Assembly: GCA_024734555.1 (NCBI GenBank)
Contig: JANPWX010000034.1
Coordinates: 675,928-739,927, forward strand
Direction of reading: 5' to 3'
From: Trochalopteron elliotii
Taxonomy: Eukaryota > Chordata > Aves > Passeriformes > Leiothrichidae
Length of the DNA: 64,000 bases
Made by a program: the position numbers and the translations under genes. This document shows positions 25,082 through 37,052 of the stretch, one piece after another (positions within the stretch are counted from its first letter, which is position 1; each line of letters begins with the position of its first letter). The notes under the pieces were generated by a model. The model saw only the letters and a list, made by a program, of their open reading frames with translations, was not told the origin of the DNA and searched no databases.

Positions 25082-26428
25082 CTGCAGGGCACACAGCACA
25101 AAGACCCCATGAGGACAAAACATGCAATTCAGTGCCAACACTCGTTAGACAAGGCAATACTTGGCCATTTACATGGAGATTTCCTGGCACGGTCAGTAAG
25201 AACAGTTTGATCTGACACACCCTCATGACACCCTCATGACCCAGCATCTTCATGACACAACATAAAATGTATGTAACACTACAATAACGTGGAAGAGATG
25301 GGAAACAGCTTTAAAGAAAACAATTTTGGAGTATGCAAATATAACAAAGCACCCCACAGGCAGTATTTGACTGGGCATGGGGACGGAATTCCTGCAGTTC
25401 AGAAGAGAAAAATAAATAGTTAAAATTGCACTAGCTGAAATGACTTTTAGCATAGCTTGGAAAGTGCAAGCATAATCTTCTCTCTGGATGACACCATTAC
25501 AGTGCTAATGAGTAAACACCAATTAAGAGACTTATCTCCCACTCGAAGTTATTTAAGAAAGTAGCACACACTTTCTCAGATGCCAGAGAATTTAACTGAA
25601 AGCACATTCTGGCAAAGGCTGTTCATAAAGCACCAGCTATTGTTTTTCCCAATTAACACTCACTGCAAGAGAAGAATTTATAAAAAACTGCTATTAGATT
25701 TGAGCGTTAAAAACAAAATTAATGTACCTTAAAAGGGAGCATACTTCATATAAAAAACTGCTATTAGATTTGAGCATTAAAAACAAAATTAATGTACCTT
25801 AAAAGGGAGCATACTTCATTTTAGAGCAAAAGTTTGCACATAAAACATGCAAAAAAAATTCTGCAACTACCGTATCTCGACCACGTGGAGGTGCTCCTGA
25901 GACAACATTCTTTCAGGGCAAGAACAGGAAAAATTCAATATTGTCTCACTAACATTGCAGTCATTGTTTGAGATACAGTGCAAGGGAAGGTTTGGGATGA
26001 TGATAACTTGTGCTCGTAACTTTCAATAAAATGAGTTACTTTTTCAGAGCACTGTACTGGTTTTGTTTCACAATTTCACTTACCCACTCCAAAAAAATAC
26101 CTAATTTTATTGAAAGTAAGTATCTCCAGGAAAAAAGTAAGAAAAGAATCAACAGCTGAGACATTCAAAGTGTCTCAAGGTTTAAAAATCACTCATATTT
26201 GGATACAAATTTGCAGCTGTCATTTGAGATAGTGCAGGGGAAGAAAGATTTGGGATAATGCTAAATTGTGTAGCTTAGAGCATGGCATGACATGCAGAGC
26301 CCCTTCAGGGGACTAAAGTAATCACAGGTCAAACATCCAGCATCTGAAAAGCTGCACTACAAAAAGAGAAGTCATCCAATCAACTTATCATCAAAGTATG
26401 CAAGGAAAAGAGAAAAAAGCAAGTGTAC
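25082..26428 (-). other. GALNT11: GALNT11 intron 4
   Basis: A 1.3-kb GT/AG intron. It holds a 70-bp tandem duplication (25679-25818) and, beyond it, two diverged copies of another ~60-bp segment (~25965-26020 and ~26220-26275). Confidence 0.8.
25679..25818. repeat. 70-bp tandem duplication
   Basis: Two adjacent copies of a 70-bp unit starting tataaaaaactgctattaga. The only difference I see is gagcG versus gagcA, which looks like loss of a CpG. The near identity suggests a recent duplication. Confidence 0.92.
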
Positions 26429-26554
26429 CTGTGGCATGGGAGGCTCCAACCATCCTTCCTCTGATCAAGCCTTCCCTCTTCTCATTTCTTACCAATTTTG
26501 TGGTTTTGGGAAGCTGAGTTTTAACATATTCACTCAAGTCTTTTTTCAAGTCAG
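26429..26554 (-). CDS. GALNT11: GALNT11 coding exon 4 (catalytic domain)
   Basis: A 126-nt exon that completes a split alanine and codes DLKKDLSEYVKTQLPKTTKL, then VRNEKREGLIRGRMVGASHAT and the first base of a glycine. The REGLIRGRM.GA block is a core GalNAc-transferase motif just before DxH. It is AT-rich and too broken by introns to appear as a long open frame; I found it from phase and motif. Acceptor cttttttcag, donor CAG|GTACAC. Confidence 0.95.
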
Positions 26555-29500
26555 CTGAAAAAAGGAAAACACAAGTTCAACAACAGGACAGAAATTCTGA
26601 AAGCTCTGTTTAAAAATCTCAAGGCATTTACCTCAAAAATGGCCAAAATCTTGATCAAAACAGCAGAGCTTCAGACCAAGACTATCATGAGGACAGTCAG
26701 TCATCCCCACATCCTACACTTCCCCTCCAATGCCCTTAGTACATTACTGAAGTTAAGTGGAACTACTAGACTCAAAAAAAATTGCTGTGCAAAGAAACAT
26801 TTCCAAATTCTCCTCATGGTGACTGGCATTTACAACAGAAGCAATAAACATTTCATGCAGGCAAATGATTTAAATTACTACTGGTTTTTTTTTTCCATAC
26901 ATGAAAACAAAAGCTGACACATTTCAGAAGAAGCAGGAAGACACCTTGTATTATCTCTGCCTGCATAACTGACACAACAACAGATACCAAGTACAACTCA
27001 CTCACAGCTGGTTGCTCTTCTAAAACCCAAAAGGATCAAAGATTCTGCTGGCAAGGCTGTGCTTTTGAAGGAGTGCAGAGTTCACTGGAGTCTATGGGCA
27101 CTACTGTAACTTAGCTAACATCAATGGCAATTTTAAGAGTAACAATACTTCTTTCACCCAAGGTCAGTGGTTTCTAACATTAAAGCAGAACTACTGAAGA
27201 GATGATGGAAACATAAAGACTGAAGTAATGGAAAAGCATAAGTTAATAAGCTTATGGAGAAATAAAGAGGAATATAAAATGAGAAAGAAAAACAAAAACT
27301 CGACTGAGACTTCATAGAGAACCTTGGTGTAGAGGGGCAGACAGGCTTTTGTCAGAGGATATGCCAAAATAAACATTATTCTGATGAATGTCAACTCAAA
27401 CATTGAAGTTGCTGTTAACAAGACTAAATGCCAATGGAATATATGTGGAAGTCAGAGCTGTAACCTTAAGGAGGAATAAGAACTTTCAGGCAGGAGATTC
27501 CCAGATGCAATTCCAAATGTTAAGATCTCAGCCTTTGCACTGCAAGGAAATGTGGTGGATCAGAAGTGAGAAGGTAACACAGAGAAAGTATGATGCTACA
27601 AAACACTCCAGGACAAAGGAAACTTTCTGGGGAGCTACAGGCAGAATTAATTTGGGTCACAGGAATTCTCTCCCCTGGTCTGGAATAATGACATCATATG
27701 CCAGAGACAGAAGGGAAGACATTTTCAGATGAAATCTCCTAGAAAATTGATTAAATAATCTCTAAAGTGCCACCCAAATGAGATGCCCAAAAAAGCAGGG
27801 CACATTGGCAAACCTAAAATAAAATAATGTTTGAATCATTCTTCATGATTCATTATAGCAAGAGAAGAACAGTGCACACCTGCAGAAACAAAGGGCCAGC
27901 ACAAAGCAGAAAAGCTCAGTTATCAAGTTCAACTCCTACAGCAGAGGAGGCAAATAAATGAGGAAAGAGTTTCACATCTGCAAACTTCTGAAAAGAACAG
28001 GAAAAATAAAAGGAAAAGATGTCATATCCACACCAGGAGCTAAACCAGGTCCACAACATCAGCCTGAGCAGCAGAATGTAAGGGCCAGTAGAGTTCTGAC
28101 CCACACACAATGGCATTCTGCTGGCAACTGGTCCATAGCACAGATCATTCCTAACAGGCAGGTTTGTCTCAGACACATTTTGGGATTTTTGCTGTTGATG
28201 GGGTTTTCTGTGTTGCATTCATGTCCTCTGGGAACACTGATTACTTCTGATATAACCCAAAAAATTGCTTCAATCCAGCCTAAGAAATTTTGCTCCAAAG
28301 AGAGAATTGCACCCTTTTAGACAAAATTACTTTGGGCATTACCTTCTTCCATTTCTATGCAACAAAGGCAAAATGGGCCCCAGGATGGGAGTCTAGAATG
28401 TTATTTTTTAAAACTATTCTAAAGTATTGAGTTGCAGACAATTGGCTCCACTTCTGTTCTTCAATCTCTCCTTCTACACAGAAGAATGCCTTCAGTAACA
28501 GCCTTCAAAACACATACTCAGGGTTTGCCATAACAGGTTAAGGCTAAATCAGGGAGAAAGAGATTATACCAGAAAAAGAAACCCTGCCTTTCAGGGAATG
28601 GAGAAAAATACAACAGTGGGATTGGCTGGAGAGAGCCATGGGAATGCCTGCTTAGCTAGTAGAACTGTTGATGATTGAGTCTAAGAAGATTTTTGAGGCA
28701 AAAGTAGGTGCAAAGGCCCAAGGTTTGCACAACAGCACTGATGTGTAGCACAGCTCTCATATTTGCAGGTGAAGAACTAGAGAGAATTTCATCTAGAACA
28801 CTACTTCAGAAAACAGGCAACAGAAGGAAAATTAATATTGAATTAAAAAGAAAGAGGCATAACAATCAAGCAATCTGCCCGAGCTCATGACATCCATAGC
28901 ACAGCTAAAATTTTTATGCATTGCCTCAGTTCCCAAACCATCCCCAGTCCCCACCTTTCTTCTGCTCTAAGAATCCATCCATTAAAATTAAGCAGCAGCA
29001 AAAAACACAGGATCATTAGCAACAAGAGCAGTAATTCTGTGTAAACAATACCTCCTCCTGCCTTTGGCTTCAGAACAAGCTCATTTGAAGTCGGAAAGAC
29101 AAAAATAGCTACTTGAATGTTTTGAACTTAATTTGGTTCAAATTCACTAATTGCTTCACTTTAACAACAGACCAGAAGAGTGATGGTATTACTGCCTCAA
29201 CACAGGCATCAATCAAATGCATCCCCACATTCAAAAGACTTGAGTTTTGAAGTAAGGCAAGCTCTGAATACAAAACAAATTGCACAAGACACTTTATAGC
29301 AAGGCATATGCTCCCAAAACACAAAACAAAACAAGCCTTTAAATACTACACATTCTTATCAGCAAGGAACAGTGTTTGATCTTTGTTCTCTCTTGTATCT
29401 CAACATTTGATCTGACCTCAGAGAAATCAACTTCCAGCATAACAAGAGAATGCCATTCTACAGCAGAAGTATCTCATCAGTCTCTTGGAGCAAGTGAGAC

Positions 29501-29799
29501 CTTAAACCAGAAACCAAACGACGAGACCAAGGGAACTATAATTATACATATTAAATAAAAATGCAATCTAAAAATCATTTTTAAAGTGCAGTAGGTTGTG
29601 GACTTGTACAGAGGTGAGCAGGGAACTTGCAGAGACCTGCTGGCAAGAACTGCTATGCTAACACATTCCTCAACAGGCATTTGGCCTTTGAAGGGCCAAA
29701 ATGAAAGGCTTTTGGAGGGCCATGCTTGAATTGCGTCTGTCTTTGCCTTGTCTGTCAACCGAGAGAAAAAGCAGCAATCCTGCAACAGGAGCAAAGCAA

Positions 29800-30040
29800 C
29801 TCTGCAGGGTTTACCCCTCCAGGGCCCCTCCACGCCTGCTGGAGCAGAGGCTGCTCCCAGAGCCAGGACAGCCTCTCCCGGCGTGGCCACAAGAGGCTGT
29901 TGGAGAGCCACGCTGAGCCCGCCCAGCCACGCCGAGCCCCGGCCCCAGCACGTTGCCGGCCCGAAATGCTGAGCAAGTACAAAACAGGGCACTGTTTCCA
30001 TCGTGCCACAGCAACCCGTCGGTGAGACAGCAGCCGGGAG
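29800..30040. other. Intronic CpG-rich patch
   Basis: About 240 bp with strong GC enrichment and some fifteen CpGs, set in AT-rich intron DNA. Several frames are open on both strands. The longest is a 306-codon minus-strand frame (29477-30397), which crosses into the neighbouring CR1 and has no family resemblance. It could be a small orphan CpG island, the GC-rich part of an unrecognised mobile element, or chance. Confidence 0.5.
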
Positions 30041-30244
30041 TGTCTGTGTGTGCCTCCAGCTCCTTTCAGATGCACTCACAGCGAGTAGTGGCTGCTCTAT
30101 CATGTACTCTGAGCACCTGAGCAGCCCAAGCAAGGAACTGCTAAGACAACCCAAATTGTAAACAACTGCTTCATGACCCCCACTGATCAGTGTGTGCAAG
30201 AGGTGAGGCAAGAGTGCAGCACCGCCCTTGTGAGGGCAGGGGAA

Positions 30245-30626
30245 AGCTTCAGCCTGGTGAAGAGAAGGTTGTGTGGCAACCTCATGGCAACCTTCCTGTA
30301 TCTGAAGGAACCCTACAGGGAAGCTGGAGAGGGACTCACCAGAACTGTAGTGACAGGATAAGGAGTAATGAGTACAAACTGAAAGAGGGAAAATCAAGGT
30401 TAGATATCAAGAAGAAATTCTTTACTGTGAGGGTTGTGAGACTCTGAAAGGGGTTGCCCAGGGAAGCTGTGGATGCCCCATCCCTGGAAGCGTTCAAGGC
30501 CAGGTTGAATAGGGCCTTGAGCAACCTGCTCTAGTGGGAAGTGTCCCTGCCAATGTCAGCAGGAGTTGGGACTAGATGATCTTTAAGGGATCTTCCAGCC
30601 CCCAACATTCTTTGATTCTATGATTA
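30245..30626 (+). mobile_element. CR1 LINE 3' fragment
   Basis: Runs from cttcagcctggtgaagagaa through aagaaattctttactgtgag and the gggttgcccagggaagctg block to the 3' end tttgattctatgatt. It is 5'-truncated, about 380 bp, inserted on the plus strand (antisense to GALNT11). Confidence 0.88.
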
Positions 30627-30874
30627 TTACCTTCAAAACCTGATTTTGAATGTTAAAGCCTGTATGATACAAAGCTGATCAGTAAAGTGGCACCAGTGGC
30701 AAAGAGGATGTCACCTCGGGCATCTCTGGACACCACACATCTGTACTGGCTGGCACTCTGGTGACAGGCTGCAGTACAAACTGTTTTTGCATCATGACTT
30801 CCACAATTGATTTTGGCCAGTCAGTAAAGCACAGGAAGGACCAGAAGTGAGATATTCCTGCCAGAGGCTCTCAC

Positions 30875-31041
30875 CCAGTTCACTGTTGTCATCCACCAGG
30901 ATGATCTCGTGCAGGAGGTGTGCGGGGGTGCGGTCCAGGACGCTGTGCACCGTGCGCAGCAGCGCCGACAGCGCCTCGTTGTAGAAACAGATCACCACGC
31001 TGGCAGAGGGCAGATCAGCAGGGTAGGACTTCTCTCTGCAT
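30875..31041 (-). CDS. GALNT11: GALNT11 coding exon 3 (start of catalytic domain)
   Basis: A 167-nt exon coding residues 141-195 with split codons at both ends: [65 protein letters not shown] and EIILVDD are the first nucleotide-binding strands of the GT-A fold. Acceptor cctgtttgcag; donor CTGG|GTGAGA. GC-rich with many CpGs. Confidence 0.96.
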
Positions 31042-32392
31042 CTGCAAACAGGAACAGAGCCTTTGTCACTGTTTACAGAGGGGTTTCCATAGAGCTGGGT
31101 CGCTGCTGAAACTTCACAAATAACAAGCAAACATTTCATGTGTGGCAGGAACCCCTAACGTGAACATAATGAGCCCAGACGGGTAACAGCTATAGGAGGG
31201 CTCAGCACAGTAAATCACTTTCCACATAGGACACACTCCTAGTTAACACTGCTGCTTGTTAGAAAATAGAAGGTATCATGGACTGGGGTGGGAATAAGAA
31301 CCAGAGATCCTCAAGAGAGAGAACAGAAGATAGTGAAGGCTTGTTTCTGCTGTCAAAATACAGTCTAGTACCCTCAGGTAGCTCAGACAGTTCAAATATG
31401 ACATGAGGCCCACACAAATACTGCAGCTGTATTGGCCAGCTGCTGGAGACAGGGTTGGATATCCCAGAAAACCTCCACTGGAGTAAATACCTATTTACAC
31501 AACCAACCTTGGGATTCAGAGGACAGATTAAGACACTTTAGTCCAGTCACTGCTGTCAGTGCAGTTTAAATAGTGTTCAGCTCACCCTAAGGCTGTCAAG
31601 TGTGTTTTGTCAGCTGAAGAGCTCTGCATGCTTCATTAACTGCACTGACTGGATCTCTGCTAATTATAATAAAAGCAGAGACAACTAACAAGCAGTTATT
31701 GAAGCATCTAAATCTGCAAGATAAATCCCACTGAAAGCAAAAGATCATTCCTTCTTATTTTCAAAACTCATCCTTACTTTTAATAGGGCCAAGTATCACA
31801 GATTAATGCCATATGGAAGTGCCAGGCATTGGGGGGGATCCAATAAAAATAAGAAATTATAAATGAAAACCCAGAAGTATAGGAGAAAAGCTTTCATTTA
31901 CTTAGAATGAGCTCAATTCTGGGAAAAACAATCAGCAAGTACAATTCATTACACTAACCCACACCACAGAAATGACTAGAAAAATTGATGCACATTTATT
32001 TATTTTTCAGTGTTGGGAGTTTTTATTGTTTTTACAGAGGTGAGTTGTCCTCCCCATATGCACCAGGTAGGTTATAGAAAAACATCTATTCTTTAATAGG
32101 AAATATTCAGAGCAGTGCACAACCTATCATATACCTTTAGCAGTTGACAAAAAAAAAAATTACATCTCCAGAAACAATATTCAGTCAAAAAAGACAGGAA
32201 AGACCAAAGGATAGGAATCCTAACCTCAAGCACTCCTGTTAAATAGCTAAAAAATCCACCTTCAGCGACACATAAGGATGGAACAGTGTATGACAGAAAT
32301 GTTATACCAAAAATATTAAACACTACATCAGGTGCAACAAGCCATTGAGCACATGAAACTATCCCACGCTCTCTCCAAAAATCAGCACCTAC
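31042..32392 (-). other. GALNT11: GALNT11 intron 2
   Basis: A 1.35-kb GT/AG intron, AT-rich. Nothing recognised. Confidence 0.8.
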
Positions 32393-32516
32393 TTTGGATC
32401 TCTTGTATCAGGCACCTCCCTGTGGTATCCCAGTCGATTGCTGATAAGCATATTGAAAGCATGCTTCTGATAGCCCAAGTCTCTCACTTCCTGATCTTCT
32501 TCATTAAAAATCATTC
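32393..32516 (-). CDS. GALNT11: GALNT11 coding exon 2 (stem to catalytic domain)
   Basis: A 124-nt exon coding [20 protein letters not shown], then [20 protein letters not shown], with split codons for Gly99 and Lys140. The AFN.LISNRLG.HR.VPDTR block precedes the catalytic domain in all GalNAc-transferases. Acceptor cttttgcag, donor AA|GTAGGT. Confidence 0.96.
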
Positions 32517-33433
32517 CTGCAAAAGAAACACGCCAAGATCAGCTAACAGGCTCAAAAACATCATTTGAAAGAAATTAAGGATTGAAGCATATGCTTTAAC
32601 CTGTTCTAAAACCCATTACTGCTCTTAAAAATCCCTCCGGTTTTGCAAGATGTGTATTTGTGCAACTATTTCTGCTCCCTCTCACAAACAGGCAGCACTT
32701 ATGAGTAGCCCTTGCAGCTGTAATAAAATTAAATCCTTCTCCAAAGACTGCTGGCTCCATTGTGTTTATTGCCTCCCTTCACTCATATGGCCTCTAATTC
32801 TTAGCACCACCTAAAACTAACATCAAACAAGCAACAGAGGATAGACTTTGGCACACAATGAATCAGCATCTATCCCTACAGGTGACAGGTCTGTAATGGG
32901 ATTTTTGAGAGAGGAAATACATTTAGAATTGTAGAAAAAAATCCTCACAATAGCAGCTCCAATTTCATGCAGTTCTGAAGTCCATGGTAACAAAAATAGC
33001 TATGCAAGAACTGTAAACTTTTTGTTTATCTCACCTGGGACTTTGACAGCAAGTAAAGCACCAGCAGAGCTGCTGTTTATTGATTATTTTAGCAGATGTG
33101 GCAACTGTTACTAAGCACGGCAGAAGTAACTGATGGTAGTAGGAAATGCACTGCTATAAGCCAAGATGGAATTTTCAAAGCCATCCTGCCTGCCCTGACT
33201 CAGTGCCATGGGCTTCTCTCACTGAGCCACTCACTCACCAGTGTGAATAGAACCAAAACATTGTGGCACTTCACAAAACTGCACGAGGGAGAGACAACTG
33301 GTATCTGCCACCACCTGTGCCTCTAGCCACTTTTGCAACAATTCAGGTAGCAGAGTGATTATTTTTTATTGTCTCTATTCAGCTGGCTGCACAGAATGAG
33401 ATGCCTGTCACCTCTTCGGTTATTATCAAGCTA

Positions 33434-33460
33434 CACTGAAATTTCACTGAAATTTCAGTG
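33434..33460. repeat. Short perfect inverted repeat
   Basis: Arms cactgaaattt and aaatttcagtg (11 bp, perfect) around a 5-nt loop. The first seven bases of the left arm also recur directly. Function unknown. Confidence 0.75.
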
Positions 33461-33596
33461 CAAGAAGTGAGCAAGTATCATGTATCTCCTTCCACCCTGC
33501 CCATCATCTCCAATTCATTCAAACTCTGCAGAAAATAGTTAACAAGAGGGTTCCTCATTCACATGCTACCAGACTTCCAGGAAATTATGTTTCATA

Positions 33597-33990
33597 CATT
33601 CACAGACCAATTCAGATTGAAAGGGACACCTGGTCTAATCTCCTTCCCACAAGCAGGTCCAGCTAGATCAGGCTGCTCAGAACCAATGCAGTTAAGTTTT
33701 GAAAGCCTTCAGTATGTCCAAAGATGAAGATTCTACAACCTCTTATTTCCCTGTTCAAGCATTTGACCCCCATCACACTGAAAATGTTTTTCCTGTTCCA
33801 TAACTGAAATGCCCTGGCTCCAGTTTTTTACCATAATCCCATGCACTCTGGAAGGAGGCTGCCTCCCTCTTCCCTACAGCCTCCTATTCAGCTGCTGCTG
33901 ACAGCAATAAAACCTCCCCCCTCAGCCTTCTCTCTGAGGGAGAACAAACTCCATCCTCTCAGCCTGTCTCCACACCTCGTGCTCTCCAGT
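33597..33990 (-). mobile_element. CR1 LINE fragment
   Basis: Resembles reversed CR1: a diverged gattgaaagggacacctgg start, then caggtccagctagatcaggc and gctgctcagaacc, continuing to the gagggagaacaaactccatc and tctcagcctgtctccacacc blocks. Older and more diverged than the one at 6968. Sense to GALNT11. Confidence 0.7.
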
Positions 33991-34971
33991 TTTTACCAGC
34001 TACCCAACAGCCAGCTGAGCTCAAGCCTGGAGAAAATGAGTTGGGTTAAACATAAAAGAGAAGTAATTTTAAAAGTTTGAAATGGAAAAAAGCTTCAAAA
34101 CAAGAAATCCATCTGGGCCTTCAGAGCACAGCTCTGTCTCAATGACAAAGTCTGCCTACATGTACCAGGTGAATTCTGCAGGGAATTCCATGCATCCACA
34201 TTCCCACCATTTACATTTCCCACCCTATGGCTTCTAATCTCCAGGTCAGCAATGGCAATGCAGCAGCAATACCAAAGAGCCCAAGAGTCAATGCCCTGAC
34301 ATTTGTGCAGGAGCAAGTGGGAAGTGCTGGGTACTGATATCTGTGAGATAAATGGGACACACCCACACAGTGCCTTGTGACTGCCTGTGCTGCTCAGGGA
34401 TGAGTGCTCCCACTGGGGATGAGCTGTGCTGTGGGGGTAGGAATGAGGTTTTCAATGAATGTTTACAGTGGCAGTGTCACTCCCCCAGCCCTAGCAGCCT
34501 AAAGGGGACAGTCAGTCCTCTAATGAAGCACATCCATCCCCAAAGGAATGTCTCCAGCTGGTCAGTTCAGACACTCAGCTCCATTATTCTGGCATAATCA
34601 GTGGCACAATGTACTGTAGTCACCTTAAAATGTTTTCTTCATACCAAGCATGAGCTTAAAACACATCCCAAATGTTTCATTCTACAATCCATCCATAGCC
34701 AACCACCAACATTTTTCTAATCTTCTGAATATATTCAAGGAGTGCTAATATTTTTAAAAGCTTCTCATGAAGAACAGTATCAAATGCATGCAAATGACCT
34801 GAAAGATTTCAGTTCTAACAGCAGATAGAAGCCCTTGAAAAATAAGGGGTTCACAACCAAAACCTCAGTTTAGGCTTTACTTCAGTGTTATGTGGCTCAC
34901 ACAGATCAATCCAAAAAGAAAAGATAGATTTACCTACCAGATGACAGCTTGGTTTTGACTATGATACACCA

Positions 34972-35064
34972 ACTTTTCTTTTTTGGTTTTTTGGGGTTTT
35001 TTTGCCTTTTTTTTTTGGGTTTTTTTTTTGTTTGCTTGTTTGGTTGGTTTTGGTTTTTTTTTTT
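34972..35064. repeat. T/G-rich low-complexity tract
   Basis: Runs of T separated by GG/GGG (tttttttgggtttttttttt and similar), A/C-rich on the GALNT11 strand. Same character as the tract at 10384. Confidence 0.85.
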
Positions 35065-36336
35065 GCTATGTGTGTTTATCACTGTCCTACCCTAGACAGA
35101 CTTCAGGAAGCCCTTTTCTAAAACACCTCATCTTAAGAGCTGTCTCCTGATGATTCCTGATTCCTGCAGAATTTATCCTGGCACTGTAACTCCCCTTGGC
35201 TTCCACCAACCAGACCAGTCACTCGGTTTGAAGATCAAAGGACTTCTCAGTTAAAAAGCTCCATTTCTTTCCTGGCCCAGACTGAATAGTTGGAAAGAAA
35301 TGGCCACCTCTGGACTGGCCTTCACCTCACTTGGCACTCAGCTTTTTGAGTGAACTGAAAAACACTTGTGATGCCACAGGGCAACATGAACTGCCACTTT
35401 TCTAACATATTCACACAGGTCTAATGACCATGTCAGAAAGTGAAGTTTGGTGAAGCTCTGTAAACTCATGAAGCTCATGATTCACCATTTGTCCAGAGTC
35501 ATGACAGGGGACTTCACTGAGATCTGAGCATTCAGCCCTGGCTATGAAGGTTTCTGTGCTGTATTTCCCAATGCAGGAGCAGAAACCAATACCCCAACAC
35601 TCTGCCACAATACTTCTGCCTCCAGACTCAAACCAAGTTTTAACCCAGGACACAAAGTGCCTGTTGGCACATCTACACACAGCAGTGAATATGCTGTGAG
35701 CACTAGAATACACAAAGCATCTTAATTTGGACCACAAAATTAATCACCTCATTGATGAAACATGCCCTAGTGAAAAATACAGACCTTTGCTGGTACAAAG
35801 TAACCAAGATTTGGCTCTAAGCATTGTCATCTCAATCTTGCACTGTAAATTTGTCCTATATTAATTTCTTGTAGATTAAGTAATACTCCAAACACATTCT
35901 CCAAATCAAGAGGTCCTCTTCATTGTTTATTGACATTAAGCTATTTTTAATTACTGCATGTAAGTGGAGTTTCTCTGCAGCTAATTGAAGCTTATGTATT
36001 TGAGCCCAATTAATACAGGAGTAAGACATGAAACAAGCACACACTGAACCTTCTGAAAGCAAGATTTAGTTCATCAAGGGCAGACCCTGCTGTAACCCAA
36101 CCTTCATCAGCACTTGCACAGCATAGATGTAAATGTTAGAAGGAGTGTATTTTGGGTTAAGCACTGTAGAATAAATTTTAAATAATTCCTAATGAAGAGA
36201 GCCACGAGGACCACCTGCATTTTAACAAACAAAACTTCTTCATTATACACTTTCCCCCTGAGATCTGTTTTACAGAAAACTTCTCATTTCTCCTGTTGTT
36301 TTATTAAGTTTGTCACCAACATTGAAAACCACTTAC

Positions 36337-36631
36337 CCATTTCAGGAGAGAATTCTATCTCCCCCTTAACTGGATCCTGGATATGATTTCCAAAAGAGTT
36401 TCCTATCTTATTCTCTTTCTGTTGAAATTCAGGTATGTGAACTGGCCCCCGTGTGAAACGGGGGTAGAATTTTTTTGGAAATGGCCTCTGAGGTTCCAGC
36501 CCCTTGATGGGCACATTCTTGAAGGATTGGTTCTCTTCACTGAAGTTGAAATAAACAAAGAGCAGAAGTGTCCAGGTCACGGAGGTGAAGAGGCACCCAT
36601 AGCAGAAATAACGAAGTGTGACACTTCCCAT
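36337..36631 (-). CDS. GALNT11: GALNT11 coding exon 1 (start codon, membrane anchor, stem)
   Basis: A 295-nt coding part giving residues 1-98 and part of 99. The start [12 protein letters not shown] leads into a hydrophobic helix (~8-28, ending LLLFVYFNF), the single type II anchor for the Golgi. The stem has two N-glycosylation sequons just after the helix (NFS at 29, NQS at 34). The ATG is chosen because it begins a typical anchor, lies in a strong context (A at -3, G at +4) and gives the 608-residue family length. The stem is the least conserved part of the family. Donor ATGG|GTAAGT. Confidence 0.95.
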
Positions 36632-36669
36632 TGTACACTCAGCATCCTTGAGGGCCCATTCTCAATTAC
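36632..36669 (-). other. GALNT11: GALNT11 5' UTR part of the first coding exon
   Basis: 38 nt between the acceptor (ctctttttcag) and the start codon. It contains two upstream ATGs: one opens a 6-codon uORF (start 36659, MGPQGC then stop), the other is in the frame that runs over the main start. The acceptor upstream shows that the rest of the leader lies in distant exon(s). Confidence 0.8.
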
Positions 36670-37052
36670 CTGAAAAAGAGGCAAAATATGCATTTTGAGA
36701 GTGCTGCCTGTTACCTTATGCATCATGGAATACATTCCATAGGTTACTCCTCCATTAAATGATTTTTAGAACTTAAACTTTAAGCACAGACCTTAAGAAG
36801 TAAATCCCTTTTCACTCTCCCATTCAAAAAGTAAACATGACCAGTTTTCACATTTAATGTGGATACCACTGCTTTAAAATATGGAGCAAACAATCACTAG
36901 GAGCCCAGTGACACACCACAATTAAAAGTAAAAATGATTAATTTTCCTCAGAATAGTTATATAATTATCTCTGTTCCACAACAGTCTATTTCTAGTATGC
37001 CTGCCTTGAATTAAACATGTAACTATATAATTTATACTATACACAGGGAATT

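Larger units (their letters stand above)
26555..30874 (-). other. GALNT11: GALNT11 intron 3
   Basis: A 4.3-kb GT/AG intron, mostly AT-rich. It holds a GC- and CpG-rich patch at ~29800-30040 and a CR1 fragment at ~30245-30626, both listed. No further exon fits the protein, which is complete without one. Confidence 0.8.
32517..36336 (-). other. GALNT11: GALNT11 intron 1 of the coding region
   Basis: A 3.8-kb GT/AG intron. It holds a CR1 piece (33597-33990), a T/G-rich low-complexity tract (34972-35064) and a short perfect hairpin (33434-33460). A 108-codon minus-strand frame at 35411-35737 has no family resemblance. Confidence 0.8.

Noticed and set aside
24795..25112. 105-codon + strand open frame
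   Set aside because: Antisense of GALNT11 coding exon 5; openness follows from the GC-rich exon.
26429..30874. Possible missing catalytic segment of GALNT11 between exons 3 and 5
   Set aside because: At first the REGLIRGRM block seemed absent, but exon 4 at 26429-26554 supplies it in correct phase, so the gene is intact.
35411..35737. 108-codon minus-strand frame in an intron
   Set aside because: No family resemblance and GALNT11 is complete without it; could be part of an old repeat but I cannot name one.
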